Assembly (NCBI GenBank): GCA_041477795.1
Contig: JBGOUY010000108.1
Coordinates: forward strand, 1 to 13,130
Source: DATFMP01 sp041477795
GTDB lineage: Bacteria > SAR324 > JACQKK01
Direction: 5' to 3'
Length of the DNA: 13,130 nucleotides
Of this stretch, positions 6,201-13,130 are shown in pieces. The translations under genes were made by a program, and so were the position numbers. Below the pieces are notes generated by a model. That model was not told the origin of the DNA. It did no database searches and worked only from the letters and a program-made list of their open reading frames with translations. Each line of letters opens with the position of its first letter. The first letter of the stretch is position 1.

Positions 6201-7388
6201 TCAGCGGGCCAGGCTGCGCAGCAGGGTCACCAGGCCCATGCGCAGGCCGATGGCCAGGCCGCGCTCGTTCATCTCGAACGCGGCGTGGTGGTGCGGCATG
6301 GCCTCCTTGTTGTCCGGGGCGATGCCGACCCAGAAGTAGCAGCCGGGCCGCTGCTGGAGGAAGAGGCTCATGTCGTCGCTGCCCATCACGGGCGGCACGT
6401 CCACGATGGCCGCCGCGCCGACTTCCTCCACGGCGCAGTCGTGCACGAAGGCCGCCTCGGGGGCCGGGTTTACCACGGCCGGGCAGCAGTCGCCCACCAG
6501 CCGCAGGTGCGCCTCGGCCCGGTAGGCCTGCGCGATGCGGCTGGCGAAGGAGCCCAGGCGCTCCACGAGCTGGTCGCGCACGCGCGACTCGAAGCTGCGG
6601 ATGGAGCCGCGCAGGAGGGCGGTCTCCGGGATGATGTTGTGCTTGCTGCCGCTGCGGATCTCGCCGACGGTCAGCACGGCGGGCTCCTGCGCGGCCACCT
6701 CCCGCGAGACGAGGTCCTGCATGCCGATCAGGATGTGCGCGGCGGCCGTGATGGGGTCCACCGACAGGTGCGGGTAGGCGCCGTGGCCCCCGGCGCCCTT
6801 GACCTCGATGTCGAAGAAGTCCGAGGAGGCCATGGCCGGCCCGGCGCGCACGGCCACGGCGCCCGCGGGCAGCAGCGTGGTCAGGTGCAGGCCGAACACG
6901 GCCTCCACGTGGGGGTTCTCCAGCGCTCCTTGCTCGATCATGGGCTTGGCGCCGCCGAAGGTCTCCTCGGCCGGCTGGAAGAGGAACACCGCCGTGCCGG
7001 GCAGGTGCTGGCGGCGCGCGGCGAGCAGCTCGGCCAGGGTGATGGCGATGGCCGTGTGCCCGTCGTGCCCGCAGGCGTGCATGGCGCCGGCGTTCACGGA
7101 CTTGAAGGGCAGGTCGGGGATCTCGTCGAGCGGGAGCGCATCGATGTCCGCGCGCCAGGCCACGGTGCGGCCGGGCCGATCGCCGCGCAGCACGCCTACC
7201 ACGCCGGTGCCCGCGATGCCCGTGCGCACCGTGAGCCCGGCGGCGTGCAGGCGCTCGGCGATGACCGCGGCGGTGCGGCGCTCCTGCCCGCTCAACTCGG
7301 CGTGGCGATGGAAGTCGCGCCGCAGGGCGACCAGGCCCTCGCGGCGTGTGCGGATCTCGTCCTGCCAGGCCAGCGTGGTCTTGCTCAT
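6201..7388 (-). CDS. M20D family amidohydrolase, copy A (395 aa)
   Basis: Metal-dependent hydrolase of the aminoacylase/hippurate hydrolase/IAA-amino acid hydrolase group (M20D), which cleaves N-acyl amino acids to acid plus amino acid. Motifs seen are WRADIDALP (residues 78-86), HACGHDGHTA (104-113) with metal ligands Cys106 and His108, and QPAEE (138-142) with the catalytic/metal Glu pair. GLHLTT follows at 166-171 with His168, and PHHHAAFEMNE lies near the C-terminus. The dimerisation-domain turn GGHGAYPHLSVDP is present. No signal peptide is seen, so the protein is cytoplasmic. The ATG at 7388 has AGGA six nt upstream. The gene follows its paralogue by 41 bp in the same direction; 79 of the first 100 residues are identical by hand count. 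Family is firm; substrate is open. Confidence 0.95.
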   Translation of the reverse strand: MSKTTLAWQDEIRTRREGLVALRRDFHRHAELSGQERRTAAVIAERLHAAGLTVRTGIAGTGVVGVLRGDRPGRTVAWRADIDALPLDEIPDLPFKSVNAGAMHACGHDGHTAIAITLAELLAARRQHLPGTAVFLFQPAEETFGGAKPMIEQGALENPHVEAVFGLHLTTLLPAGAVAVRAGPAMASSDFFDIEVKGAGGHGAYPHLSVDPITAAAHILIGMQDLVSREVAAQEPAVLTVGEIRSGSKHNIIPETALLRGSIRSFESRVRDQLVERLGSFASRIAQAYRAEAHLRLVGDCCPAVVNPAPEAAFVHDCAVEEVGAAAIVDVPPVMGSDDMSLFLQQRPGCYFWVGIAPDNKEAMPHHHAAFEMNERGLAIGLRMGLVTLLRSLAR

Positions 7389-7429
7389 GGCGGTTCCTGC
7401 TTGGCTCCTCTCGGGGGGCGGGACCGGGG

Positions 7430-8623
7430 CTAGGCTTCGCCCGCCAGGGCATGCAGCATCACGTTCAGCGCGACGCGCAGGCCCACGGCCAGCCCGGCCT
7501 CGTCCATGGTGAAGTGCGGGCTGTGGTGCGGCGCCAGGGTGCCGTCGGTGGGGCCGATACCGACGCGGAAGTAGGCGCCCGGGCGCTGCTCCAGGAACAG
7601 CGCCATGTCGTCGCTGGCCATGACGGGCTTGCCCGGCGGTGCGTGCTCGGCCCCCACCTCCTCCTCCAGGCAGCGCTGCACGAAGGCGCTGGGGGCGGCG
7701 GGGTTGATCACCGGCGGCGTGCCCTCGCCCTCGAAGGTCAGGCGCGCCTCGGCGCGGTACGCCTCCGCGATGCGCGCGGCGAAGGTGCCCAGGCGCGCCA
7801 GGATCTGCGCGCGCACGGCGTTGTCGTAGGTGCGCAGGGAGCCCCGCAGCAGGGCGCGCTCGGGGATGATGTTGTGCATGCTGCCCGATTCGATCTGGCC
7901 CACCGTCAGCACGGCGGTGTCCTGCGCGGGCACCTCCCGCGAGACGAGGGCCTGCATGCCCACCACGATGTGCGCCGCCACCGTGATGGGGTCGCGCGAG
8001 AGGTGCGGGAAGGCCCCGTGGCCGCCCTTGCCGCGGATCTCCACGTTGAAGAAGTCCGCCGAGGCCATGGCCGGCCCCGGGCGCACCGAGACGAAGCCCG
8101 CTGGCGCCAGGGTCGTGAGGTGCAGGCCGTAGACCTGCTCCACGTGGGGGTGCTCCAGCGCGCCGGCGGCGATCATGGGCGCGGCACCGCCGAAGGTCTC
8201 CTCGGCCGGCTGGAAGAGGAAGACGGCCGTACCGGGCAGCTCGCCGCGCCGCGCCGCCAGCAGCTCGGCCAGGGTGATGGCGATGGCCGTGTGGCCGTCG
8301 TGCCCGCAGGCGTGCATGACGCCCGCATGGACGGACTTGAAGGGCAGGTCGGGCACCTCGTCCAGCGGCAGCGCATCGATGTCCGCGCGCCAGGCGACCA
8401 CCGGCCCCGGGCGGGCGCCGGGCAGCACGCCCACCACGCCCGTGCCGGCCAGGCCCGTGCGCACCTCGAGCCCCGCGGCGCGCAGGCGCTCGGCGATGAT
8501 TTCGGCGGTGCGGGTCTCCCGCAGGCTCAGCTCGGGGTGCTTGTGGAAGTCCCGCCGCAGCGCCAGCAGACCCTCCTGGCGCTTGCGGATCTCGTCGGCC
8601 CAGGCCAATAGGGTTTTGCTCAT
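7430..8623 (-). CDS. M20D family amidohydrolase, copy B (397 aa)
   Basis: Tandem paralogue of the gene just downstream, with the same catalytic layout: WRADIDALP (78-86), HACGHDGHTA (104-113, metal Cys106 and His108), QPAEE (138-142) and GLHLTT with His168. GKGGHGAFPHLSRDP marks the lid domain, and HHSPHFTMDE is near the C-terminus. It is expected to hydrolyse N-acyl amino acids or related amides in the cytoplasm. The copies differ mostly in the C-terminal third, where this one has EHAPPGKPVMASDDMA in place of AAAIVDVPPVMGSDDMS, so substrate range may have diverged. The ATG at 8623 has GGAG a few bases upstream. The open frame continues upstream but without recognisable protein. The gene lies 121 bp after the SDR gene and is probably co-transcribed with its neighbours. 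Confidence 0.95.
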   Translation of the reverse strand: MSKTLLAWADEIRKRQEGLLALRRDFHKHPELSLRETRTAEIIAERLRAAGLEVRTGLAGTGVVGVLPGARPGPVVAWRADIDALPLDEVPDLPFKSVHAGVMHACGHDGHTAIAITLAELLAARRGELPGTAVFLFQPAEETFGGAAPMIAAGALEHPHVEQVYGLHLTTLAPAGFVSVRPGPAMASADFFNVEIRGKGGHGAFPHLSRDPITVAAHIVVGMQALVSREVPAQDTAVLTVGQIESGSMHNIIPERALLRGSLRTYDNAVRAQILARLGTFAARIAEAYRAEARLTFEGEGTPPVINPAAPSAFVQRCLEEEVGAEHAPPGKPVMASDDMALFLEQRPGAYFRVGIGPTDGTLAPHHSPHFTMDEAGLAVGLRVALNVMLHALAGEA

Positions 8624-8744
8624 GGGACTCCAAGAGCGTGGCGGCATGCGCGTGACCCGCACACCTTGCCCCGACGCCGCGGCATTGGCAAGCCCGGCGC
8701 GGTGCCGCGGCCGGCGGTGCGGGGCTGGAGGCGACGCGAGGCGG

Positions 8745-9464
8745 CTAGAATTTCTCCGCCGCCGGGCGCAGGTCCAGCTCCTGGGTCCAGGTGCTGGGGT
8801 GCTGACCGTGCAGGTGCCAGTAGACGTCCGCGATGGCATCCGCGGAGAGGTAGGACGCCGCCGCGCGGCTTGCGGGAGTGCGGGCCGCGCTGCGGGGGTT
8901 GTCGATCTGCCCGTCCACGACCACGTGCGCGACGTGCACGCCCTGCGGGCCGAACTCGCGCGCCATGGACTGCCCCAGCGCGCGCAGGCCGAACTTGCCC
9001 ACGGCCAGGCCGGCGAAGCGCGCCCCGCCGCGCAGGGAGCCGGTGGCGCCCGTGAGCAGGATCGTGCCGGCCTTGCGCTGCAGCATGGCGGGCAGCACCT
9101 GCTGCGCGGCCAGGAAGGCGCCCAGGCAGTTGGCCTGCCACGCCTCCACGAACTGCTCCGGCGTCAGCTCCAGGATGCCGCCGCGCTGGAAGGCGCCCGC
9201 GTTGTAGACCAGCACGCCGGGCGGCCCCAGCTCGCGCTGGATGCGTGCGAAGGCGGCCTGCACGGCGGCGGGCTGCGTGCCGTCCGTGGGCAGCGCCAGC
9301 ACGCGCGTGCCGGCGGGCTCCAGCTCGGCCCGCACGGGCGCCAGGCTCTCGGCCCGCCGCGCCAGCAGGGCCAAGGCAAAGCCCTCGCGGGCGAAGCGGC
9401 GCGCCAGCGAGGCGCCCAGGCCCGGGCCCACGCCGACAATGGCGATGACGTTCGAGTCGCTCAT
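8745..9464 (-). CDS. Short-chain dehydrogenase/reductase-like protein lacking the catalytic Tyr (239 aa)
   Basis: Rossmann-fold NAD(P)-binding protein of the SDR superfamily. The cofactor loop GVGPGLG is at residues 11-17, LARRAESL (34-41) is typical of NADP-preferring forms, YNAGAF is at 87-92, and Asn112 matches the active-site Asn. In the usual YxxxK motif Lys157 is present, but the Tyr position (153) is Leu, in RFAGLAVGKFGLRALGQSM. The later HVAHVVVDGQIDNP block is characteristic of an SDR subgroup I recall as having this altered active site. It may be a reductase with a different proton donor, or a binding or regulatory protein. The ATG at 9464 has GGAG only at an 11-nt distance. The gene lies between the DUF255 gene and the M20 pair, all on the minus strand. 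Confidence 0.9.
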   Translation of the reverse strand: MSDSNVIAIVGVGPGLGASLARRFAREGFALALLARRAESLAPVRAELEPAGTRVLALPTDGTQPAAVQAAFARIQRELGPPGVLVYNAGAFQRGGILELTPEQFVEAWQANCLGAFLAAQQVLPAMLQRKAGTILLTGATGSLRGGARFAGLAVGKFGLRALGQSMAREFGPQGVHVAHVVVDGQIDNPRSAARTPASRAAASYLSADAIADVYWHLHGQHPSTWTQELDLRPAAEKF

Positions 9465-9503
9465 GGGTGCATCGGCTCCGGTTGGGTGCAGGGGTGTCCG
9501 GCG

Positions 9504-9540
9504 GCGGGTGCGCCCACGCAGGCTGCGGGTGCGCCCATGC
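9504..9540. repeat. Two 16-bp direct repeats, 21-bp period, upstream of the SDR gene
   Basis: GCGGGTGCGCCCACGC (9504-9519) and GCGGGTGCGCCCATGC (9525-9540) match at 15 of 16 positions. They start 21 bp apart, two helical turns, so a bound protein would meet both on one face. They lie in the 103-bp gap before the SDR start and could be operator sites, or a small chance tandem duplication. Confidence 0.6.
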
Positions 9541-9543
9541 GAC

Positions 9544-9570
9544 TGACGGCAGCGCCGCGCTGACCCGTCA
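9544..9570 (-). terminator. Stem-loop over the stop codon of the DUF255 gene
   Basis: On the minus strand TGACGG (9570-9565) pairs with CCGTCA (9549-9544), and inside it CAGCG pairs with CGCTG around a short loop, with a 2-nt bulge. The stem begins at the TGA stop itself. No T-tract follows, so it is a weak candidate for intrinsic termination. An RNA-processing or 3'-end-stabilising hairpin is as likely. Confidence 0.35.
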
Positions 9571-11634
9571 CGGCGTGCGCAGCTCGCGCTCCAGCGCCTC
9601 GGGCGTGTGCACGGGCAGGCGGCAGGTGCGATCGCGGCAGACGTAGGCCGTGGCCCGGCCGCCGATGGCCTGGCGGCCCTCCAGCAGCGGGATGCGCGCG
9701 GCCAGCGCCGGCACCTGCTCCGGCGCGGCCAGCGCCAGCACGGCGTTGGGCCGGTAGCCCCGCCGCACGACCGCCAGCAGGGCCTGCGTGTCGGGCGCCT
9801 GCGGATCGCCCACGATGGCGATCTCCAGCGGCGCGGCGAGGTGGAAGTCCAGCGCGGCGAGCATGGCGGAGAAGCTCACGCCCGCGCGCTCCAGGTGCTC
9901 CCGGAAGCCGGCCAGGATGCGCAGGGCATCGTCCTGGAAGCCCTCGCGCACCCCGTAGGCGTGCAGGCGCAGGAAGGCGTGGACGGCGCTGCTGTTGCCG
10001 GAGGGCTCCACGCCGTCGTAGCCCTCCATGGTGCGGGCGATCAGCGTCTCCGCGTCGCTGCCCGTATCGAAGTACGGGCCGTGCTCGTTGCGGAAGAGCC
10101 GGTTCACCTCGCGCAGGAGGTGCAGCGCCTCATCGAACCAGACGGGGGCGAAGGTGGCCTCGTAGAGGTCCAGGCAGGCCTGGGCGAAGGCGGCGTGATC
10201 CACCAGGTAAGCCCGGAAGCGCGCCTCGCCGTCGCGGTGGCGCCGCAGCAGACGCCCCTGGCCATCCTTCAGCCGCGTGCGCAGGAAGGTGCCCGCACGC
10301 TCGGCGGCCTGCACGTAGCGCGGCTCGCCGAAGGCCGTGCCGGCCTTGGCAAAGGCGGAGATCATCAGGGCGTTCCAGGCGGTGAGCACCTTGTCGTCCC
10401 GCAGGGGCCGCACGCGCTGTTCCCGCGCGGCGAAGAGCGTTGTGCGGGCCCGCTGCAGCCGCTCGCCCAGGGCGTCCTCGGACACGCCCAGCGTGCGGGC
10501 CACCTCGGCCAGCGGGCGGGGGGTGGTGGGGATGGAGCGGCCGTGCTCGAAGTTGCCGCCCGGCCGGATGTCCCAATAGGCGAGGGCGGCCGCGGCATCG
10601 TCCGGGCTCAGCGGCGCGCGCACCTGCTCCGGGGTCCAGACGTAGAAGCGGCCCTCTTCGCCCTCGCTGTCCGCGTCCTCGGCCGAGTAGAAGGCGCCCT
10701 GCGGGGCGGTCATGTCGCGCAGCACGTACTCCAGCACGTCCTCCGCGTAGGCGCGGTAGAACGGCTTGCCGGTGACCTGATACGTCTCCGTGAGCGCCTG
10801 CGCGAAGAGGGCGTTGTCGTAGAGCATCTTCTCGAAGTGCGGCACGCGCCACTGGTAGTCGGTGCTGTAGCGGCTGAGGCCGCCGCCGAGCTGATCGTAG
10901 ATGCCGCCGGCGAGCATCGCCTTGAGCGTGTGCTCCACCATCTCCAGCGCCGCCGCATCCCCGCTGCGGGCGTGGTGCCGCAGCAGCAGGGAGAGGCCCA
11001 TGCTGGGCGGGAACTTGTTCTGCGGCTGCAGGGCGAAGCCGCCGTCCTTGCGGTCGTATGCCTGGCGGTACTGGGCGAAGGCCAGCTCGAGCGGGCGGTG
11101 GCTCCACTGCAGGCCGGGCGGGCTCTGCAGGCCCGCATGGCGCTGCAGGTGCTCGGTGAGGGCCTCGGCGTTGCGGAAGACGTCCTCGCGCTTGTTGCGC
11201 CAGGCATCGGCGAGAATCTCCAGCACCTGCCGGAAGCCCGGCCGGCCGGACTGCTCCGTGGGCGGGAAGTACGTACCGCCCGTGACCGGGCGGGCATCGG
11301 GCGTAGTGAACATGTTGAGCGGCCAGCCGCCCTGCTGGCCCATCGCGTGGAGGGAGTCCATGTAGATCTTGTCCACGTCCGGCCGCTCCTCGCGATCCAC
11401 CTTGATGGCCACGAAGTGTTCGTTGAGGTAGCGCGCGAGCGCCTCGTCCTCGAAGGACTCGCGCTCCATGACGTGGCACCAGTGGCAGGCCGCATAGCCG
11501 ATCGAGAGGAAGATCGGCCGGTCCTCGGCCTTCGCCCGCGCGAGCGCCTCCGGCCCCCACGCGTACCAGTCAACCGGGTTGTGGGCGTGCTGGAGCAGAT
11601 ACGGACTCGTCTCGCTCGCGAGTCGGTTGGCCAT
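9568..11634 (-). CDS. DUF255 thioredoxin-fold protein, YyaL/SSP411-like (688 aa)
   Basis: Large two-domain protein of the YyaL/SPATA20 family (Thioredox_DsbH, formerly DUF255). The N-terminal thioredoxin-like domain covers about residues 1-165, with the family start NRLASETSPYLLQHAHNPVDW and a CHWC active site at 50-53, then KVDREERPDVDKIYM. The rest resembles an (alpha/alpha)6 barrel like that of sugar epimerases and glycosidases, with GGIYDQLGGGLSRYSTD, VPHFEKMLYDNA and YDGVEPSGNS blocks. No signal peptide is seen. Its molecular role is not established, although a redox or carbohydrate role is often guessed. Met at 11634 is chosen because conserved sequence starts there. Codon use shifts inside the gene: 8 of the first 9 Leu codons are CTC, against 2 of 14 in the last hundred residues. 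A join within the gene is therefore possible. Confidence 0.95.
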   Translation of the reverse strand: MANRLASETSPYLLQHAHNPVDWYAWGPEALARAKAEDRPIFLSIGYAACHWCHVMERESFEDEALARYLNEHFVAIKVDREERPDVDKIYMDSLHAMGQQGGWPLNMFTTPDARPVTGGTYFPPTEQSGRPGFRQVLEILADAWRNKREDVFRNAEALTEHLQRHAGLQSPPGLQWSHRPLELAFAQYRQAYDRKDGGFALQPQNKFPPSMGLSLLLRHHARSGDAAALEMVEHTLKAMLAGGIYDQLGGGLSRYSTDYQWRVPHFEKMLYDNALFAQALTETYQVTGKPFYRAYAEDVLEYVLRDMTAPQGAFYSAEDADSEGEEGRFYVWTPEQVRAPLSPDDAAAALAYWDIRPGGNFEHGRSIPTTPRPLAEVARTLGVSEDALGERLQRARTTLFAAREQRVRPLRDDKVLTAWNALMISAFAKAGTAFGEPRYVQAAERAGTFLRTRLKDGQGRLLRRHRDGEARFRAYLVDHAAFAQACLDLYEATFAPVWFDEALHLLREVNRLFRNEHGPYFDTGSDAETLIARTMEGYDGVEPSGNSSAVHAFLRLHAYGVREGFQDDALRILAGFREHLERAGVSFSAMLAALDFHLAAPLEIAIVGDPQAPDTQALLAVVRRGYRPNAVLALAAPEQVPALAARIPLLEGRQAIGGRATAYVCRDRTCRLPVHTPEALERELRTP

Positions 11635-11695
11635 GAGCGCATGGTACCCACGGGACCCGGTGGCGCGCGGCACGTGAGCGGCTGCTCCCGGGCGG

Positions 11696-11701
11696 TACGC
11701 T
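11696..11701 (+). promoter_or_regulatory. TAnnnT -10 box placed for a leaderless transcript
   Basis: TACGCT ends 6 bases before the GTG at 11708. If transcription starts at that G, the box lies exactly at -12 to -7. No Shine-Dalgarno exists for this start. Such an arrangement is common in Actinomycetota, Deinococcota and related groups and differs from the genes to the left. No good -35 is seen. Confidence 0.5.
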
Positions 11702-11707
11702 TGTGGC

Positions 11708-13039
11708 GTGCAGCACCTGGCCGGAATCCGCGACACCCTCCGGACGACCGGTCGGGAGTGGCGGGCGTTCGGCGATGACCGCTACCGGACGTACCGCCGG
11801 ATCGGCGGTTCCGCTGCCGTCGTGTCGGCACTGGCCGGCGACGGCCTGACGATCCCGCTCCTGCTCGCCCTGGGCACGCATCCGGCGGTCGCGACCGTCA
11901 TCGGCGTCCTGCCGTTTGCGTTCTCGTCCGCCCAGCTCGCGGTCCCGAGCCTCCTGCGCCGGTCGGAAGGCAACCTCAGGACCGTCACGCTCGGCATCCT
12001 CGCCGTCGGGGAGACTCGCGGCTTCATCCTCGCCGCGGTCACGCTCCTGGCGTGGGCGAAGGTGATCCCGTCGCCAGTGGCCATCGCGGGGATCGCCGCG
12101 GTCATGTGCATCGGCGGCGCGGCCACGACCATCGGCGGCACGAACCTCCTTGCCTGGTACGGCGCGATCCTGCCCGATCCGGAGCGCCGGTTCGTGGCAC
12201 CACGCGTCATGGGAATCACGCTGGGTCTCGGCGCCGTCCTGCTCCTGCCAGTCGCGCTCGTCGTGCAAGGTGCGCTGGCCGTCATCGGAATCCGCGTGTA
12301 CGCGATCGTCTTCGCCATCGCCGGTGTCGCCGGCATCGTCGAACTCCTCGTGGTCAGGCGACTGCCGAACCCAGGGCGGGTCCGGGTCGCCGCCCACGGC
12401 GCTGCGCCGTTCCGGACGCCCGCGCTTGACGGGTTCATCCGGATCATCACGATCGCCGCGTTCGGGGCCGGGATGGGGCCGTACCTGTCGATCTACGCGA
12501 TCTCGGTGCTCCACCTGCCGCCCGGCTTCGCAATCCTCCTCGCGGCCCTCTCCAGCGCGGCGTCGCTCGTGAGCTCGACGATCGTCGGCAGCCTGCTGGC
12601 CCGCGGGTCCGCCTCACGGACACTCCGGGTGTCGTTCCTGTTGCGGGGCGGCTCGATGATCATCGGGCTCCTGGCCCTGCCGGCGAATCCCCTCGCATGG
12701 CTCGTGCTGTGCGTGGTCGCGGCAATGGCGTCCGCCGGGGCCGCGGCTGCCGTCCTCGCCTCCAACGAACGACTGCTTCGCCTGACCGCAGGAGCCGACC
12801 TCATCGGCGCTCAGGGTCGCTTCGTCGCGGGCACGGCTCTCGGCCTTACCGTCGGGCAGATGGCGAATGGCATCCTGCTCGCGATCCTGCCCCTGGGCTA
12901 TCCCGCGTTCGCAATCCTGTTCGGCGTGTCGGGCGTGACCCGGTTCGTCACGGCGGTGCGCGTGGAGGTCTCCGAGACCTGGGCCTCGAGCACGATGGTC
13001 CATCGAATCGACGACCTGAAGCCACCGAAACCAGGCTAA
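11708..13039 (+). CDS. MFS-like multi-pass membrane transporter (443 aa)
   Basis: Very hydrophobic protein with about ten to twelve membrane segments (first ones near residues 33-55, 60-82 and 93-115) and a central cytoplasmic loop around 218-238 (RRLPNPGRVRVAAHG) splitting it into two halves. This is the usual MFS layout. The stretch GSLLARGSASRTLRV in the second half resembles the loop between segments 8 and 9. A 30-residue charged N-terminus precedes the first segment and a charged C-terminus ends in PPKPG. Substrate is unknown. The start is GTG at 11708, supported by the leaderless-type -10; no ribosome site is visible. The gene is divergent from the DUF255 gene by 73 bp. Leucine codons are a near-even CTC/CTG mix, unlike genes to the left. 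Membrane protein is certain; MFS membership is likely. Confidence 0.78.
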   Translation: MQHLAGIRDTLRTTGREWRAFGDDRYRTYRRIGGSAAVVSALAGDGLTIPLLLALGTHPAVATVIGVLPFAFSSAQLAVPSLLRRSEGNLRTVTLGILAVGETRGFILAAVTLLAWAKVIPSPVAIAGIAAVMCIGGAATTIGGTNLLAWYGAILPDPERRFVAPRVMGITLGLGAVLLLPVALVVQGALAVIGIRVYAIVFAIAGVAGIVELLVVRRLPNPGRVRVAAHGAAPFRTPALDGFIRIITIAAFGAGMGPYLSIYAISVLHLPPGFAILLAALSSAASLVSSTIVGSLLARGSASRTLRVSFLLRGGSMIIGLLALPANPLAWLVLCVVAAMASAGAAAAVLASNERLLRLTAGADLIGAQGRFVAGTALGLTVGQMANGILLAILPLGYPAFAILFGVSGVTRFVTAVRVEVSETWASSTMVHRIDDLKPPKPG

Positions 13040-13062
13040 CGGCCCGGCGGATTGATCGGCGA

Positions 13063-13068
13063 TACCAT
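13063..13068 (+). promoter_or_regulatory. Possible -10 box for the LLM-class gene
   Basis: TACCAT ends 7 bases before the ATG at 13076, again placed for a leaderless or near-leaderless transcript. No Shine-Dalgarno is present. It lies in the 36-bp gap after the MFS-like stop, so read-through is also possible. Confidence 0.4.
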
Positions 13069-13075
13069 GCCGCCC

Positions 13076-13130
13076 ATGGACTACGGACTGATCCTCCCCA
13101 CCATGCCGGCCGGCGCGAACGCCGAGGGGA
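13076..13130 (+). CDS. Probable LLM-class (luciferase-like, F420-dependent) oxidoreductase, first 18 residues
   Basis: The frame starts at ATG 13076 and is open to the window edge, reading MDYGLILPTMPAGANAEG. The [FY]GLxLPT start is typical of luciferase-like monooxygenases, especially the F420-dependent group, whose first beta strand begins this way. These enzymes use reduced flavin or F420 to oxidise or reduce small organics. Only the first strand is visible, so the cofactor and reaction are inference. It lies 36 bp after the MFS-like gene in the same direction and supports an Actinomycetota or Chloroflexota origin for the right end. Confidence 0.6.
   Translation, partial: MDYGLILPTMPAGANAEG

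Noticed and set aside
4771..6339. Long plus-strand open frame (522 codons) over the amidase
   Set aside because: Antisense shadow of a well-supported amidase; composition is Arg/Ala/Gly/His-rich with no domain.
9607..11778. Plus-strand open frame of 723 codons over the DUF255 gene
   Set aside because: Same high-GC shadow effect; the opposite strand carries the conserved CHWC protein, and no motif is visible here.

Overview
The window is high-GC bacterial DNA in two unequal parts. Positions 1 to about 11.6 kb look like one genome: Gram-negative, probably proteobacterial, with near-exclusive CTG leucine codons, sigma70-like promoters and Shine-Dalgarno starts. I cannot name the class. The tyrosyl-tRNA synthetase is of the E. 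coli/Firmicutes type rather than the type usual in Betaproteobacteria. From about 11.6 kb onward the style changes: mixed CTC/CTG leucine codons, TAnnnT boxes placed for leaderless transcripts, and the start of a probable F420-dependent LLM-class oxidoreductase. That resembles Chloroflexota or Actinomycetota. The join is either a transfer boundary or a chimeric assembly.

Left block, minus strand (1-2947): a GNAT acetyltransferase overlaps tyrS by 4 bp. After tyrS comes a low-GC insert of two small unknown genes, one encoding a membrane-anchored helical protein and one a soluble partner. The 5' part of a peptide deformylase gene runs off the left edge. The two small genes sit as a co-oriented, translationally coupled pair between two translation genes and look like an accessory cassette.

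Divergent intergenic region (2948-3455): it holds a weak promoter for the acetyltransferase, a 120-bp inverted-repeat element (3110-3229) that folds on paper as a four-way junction with no unpaired base at the branch point, and a promoter for the sugar/aminoglycoside-kinase-like gene at 3456-4505.

Middle block: the kinase-like gene faces a minus-strand hydrolase cluster. In transcription order the cluster is a DUF255 (YyaL/SSP411-like) thioredoxin-fold protein, an atypical SDR lacking the catalytic tyrosine, two tandem paralogous M20 amidohydrolases, and an amidase-signature hydrolase. Gaps between the last four are about 121, 41 and 65 bp, so they could form one amide/N-acyl hydrolysis operon. 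A strong extended -10 promoter (4598-4606) sits in the convergent gap and points toward the 3' end of the amidase gene.

Right block: a plus-strand MFS-like membrane protein (11708-13039) is followed by the first 18 codons of the LLM-class gene at the right edge. No CRISPR array, tRNA, rRNA or transposase was seen. The best candidates for something undescribed are the four-way-junction repeat and the two-gene low-GC cassette.
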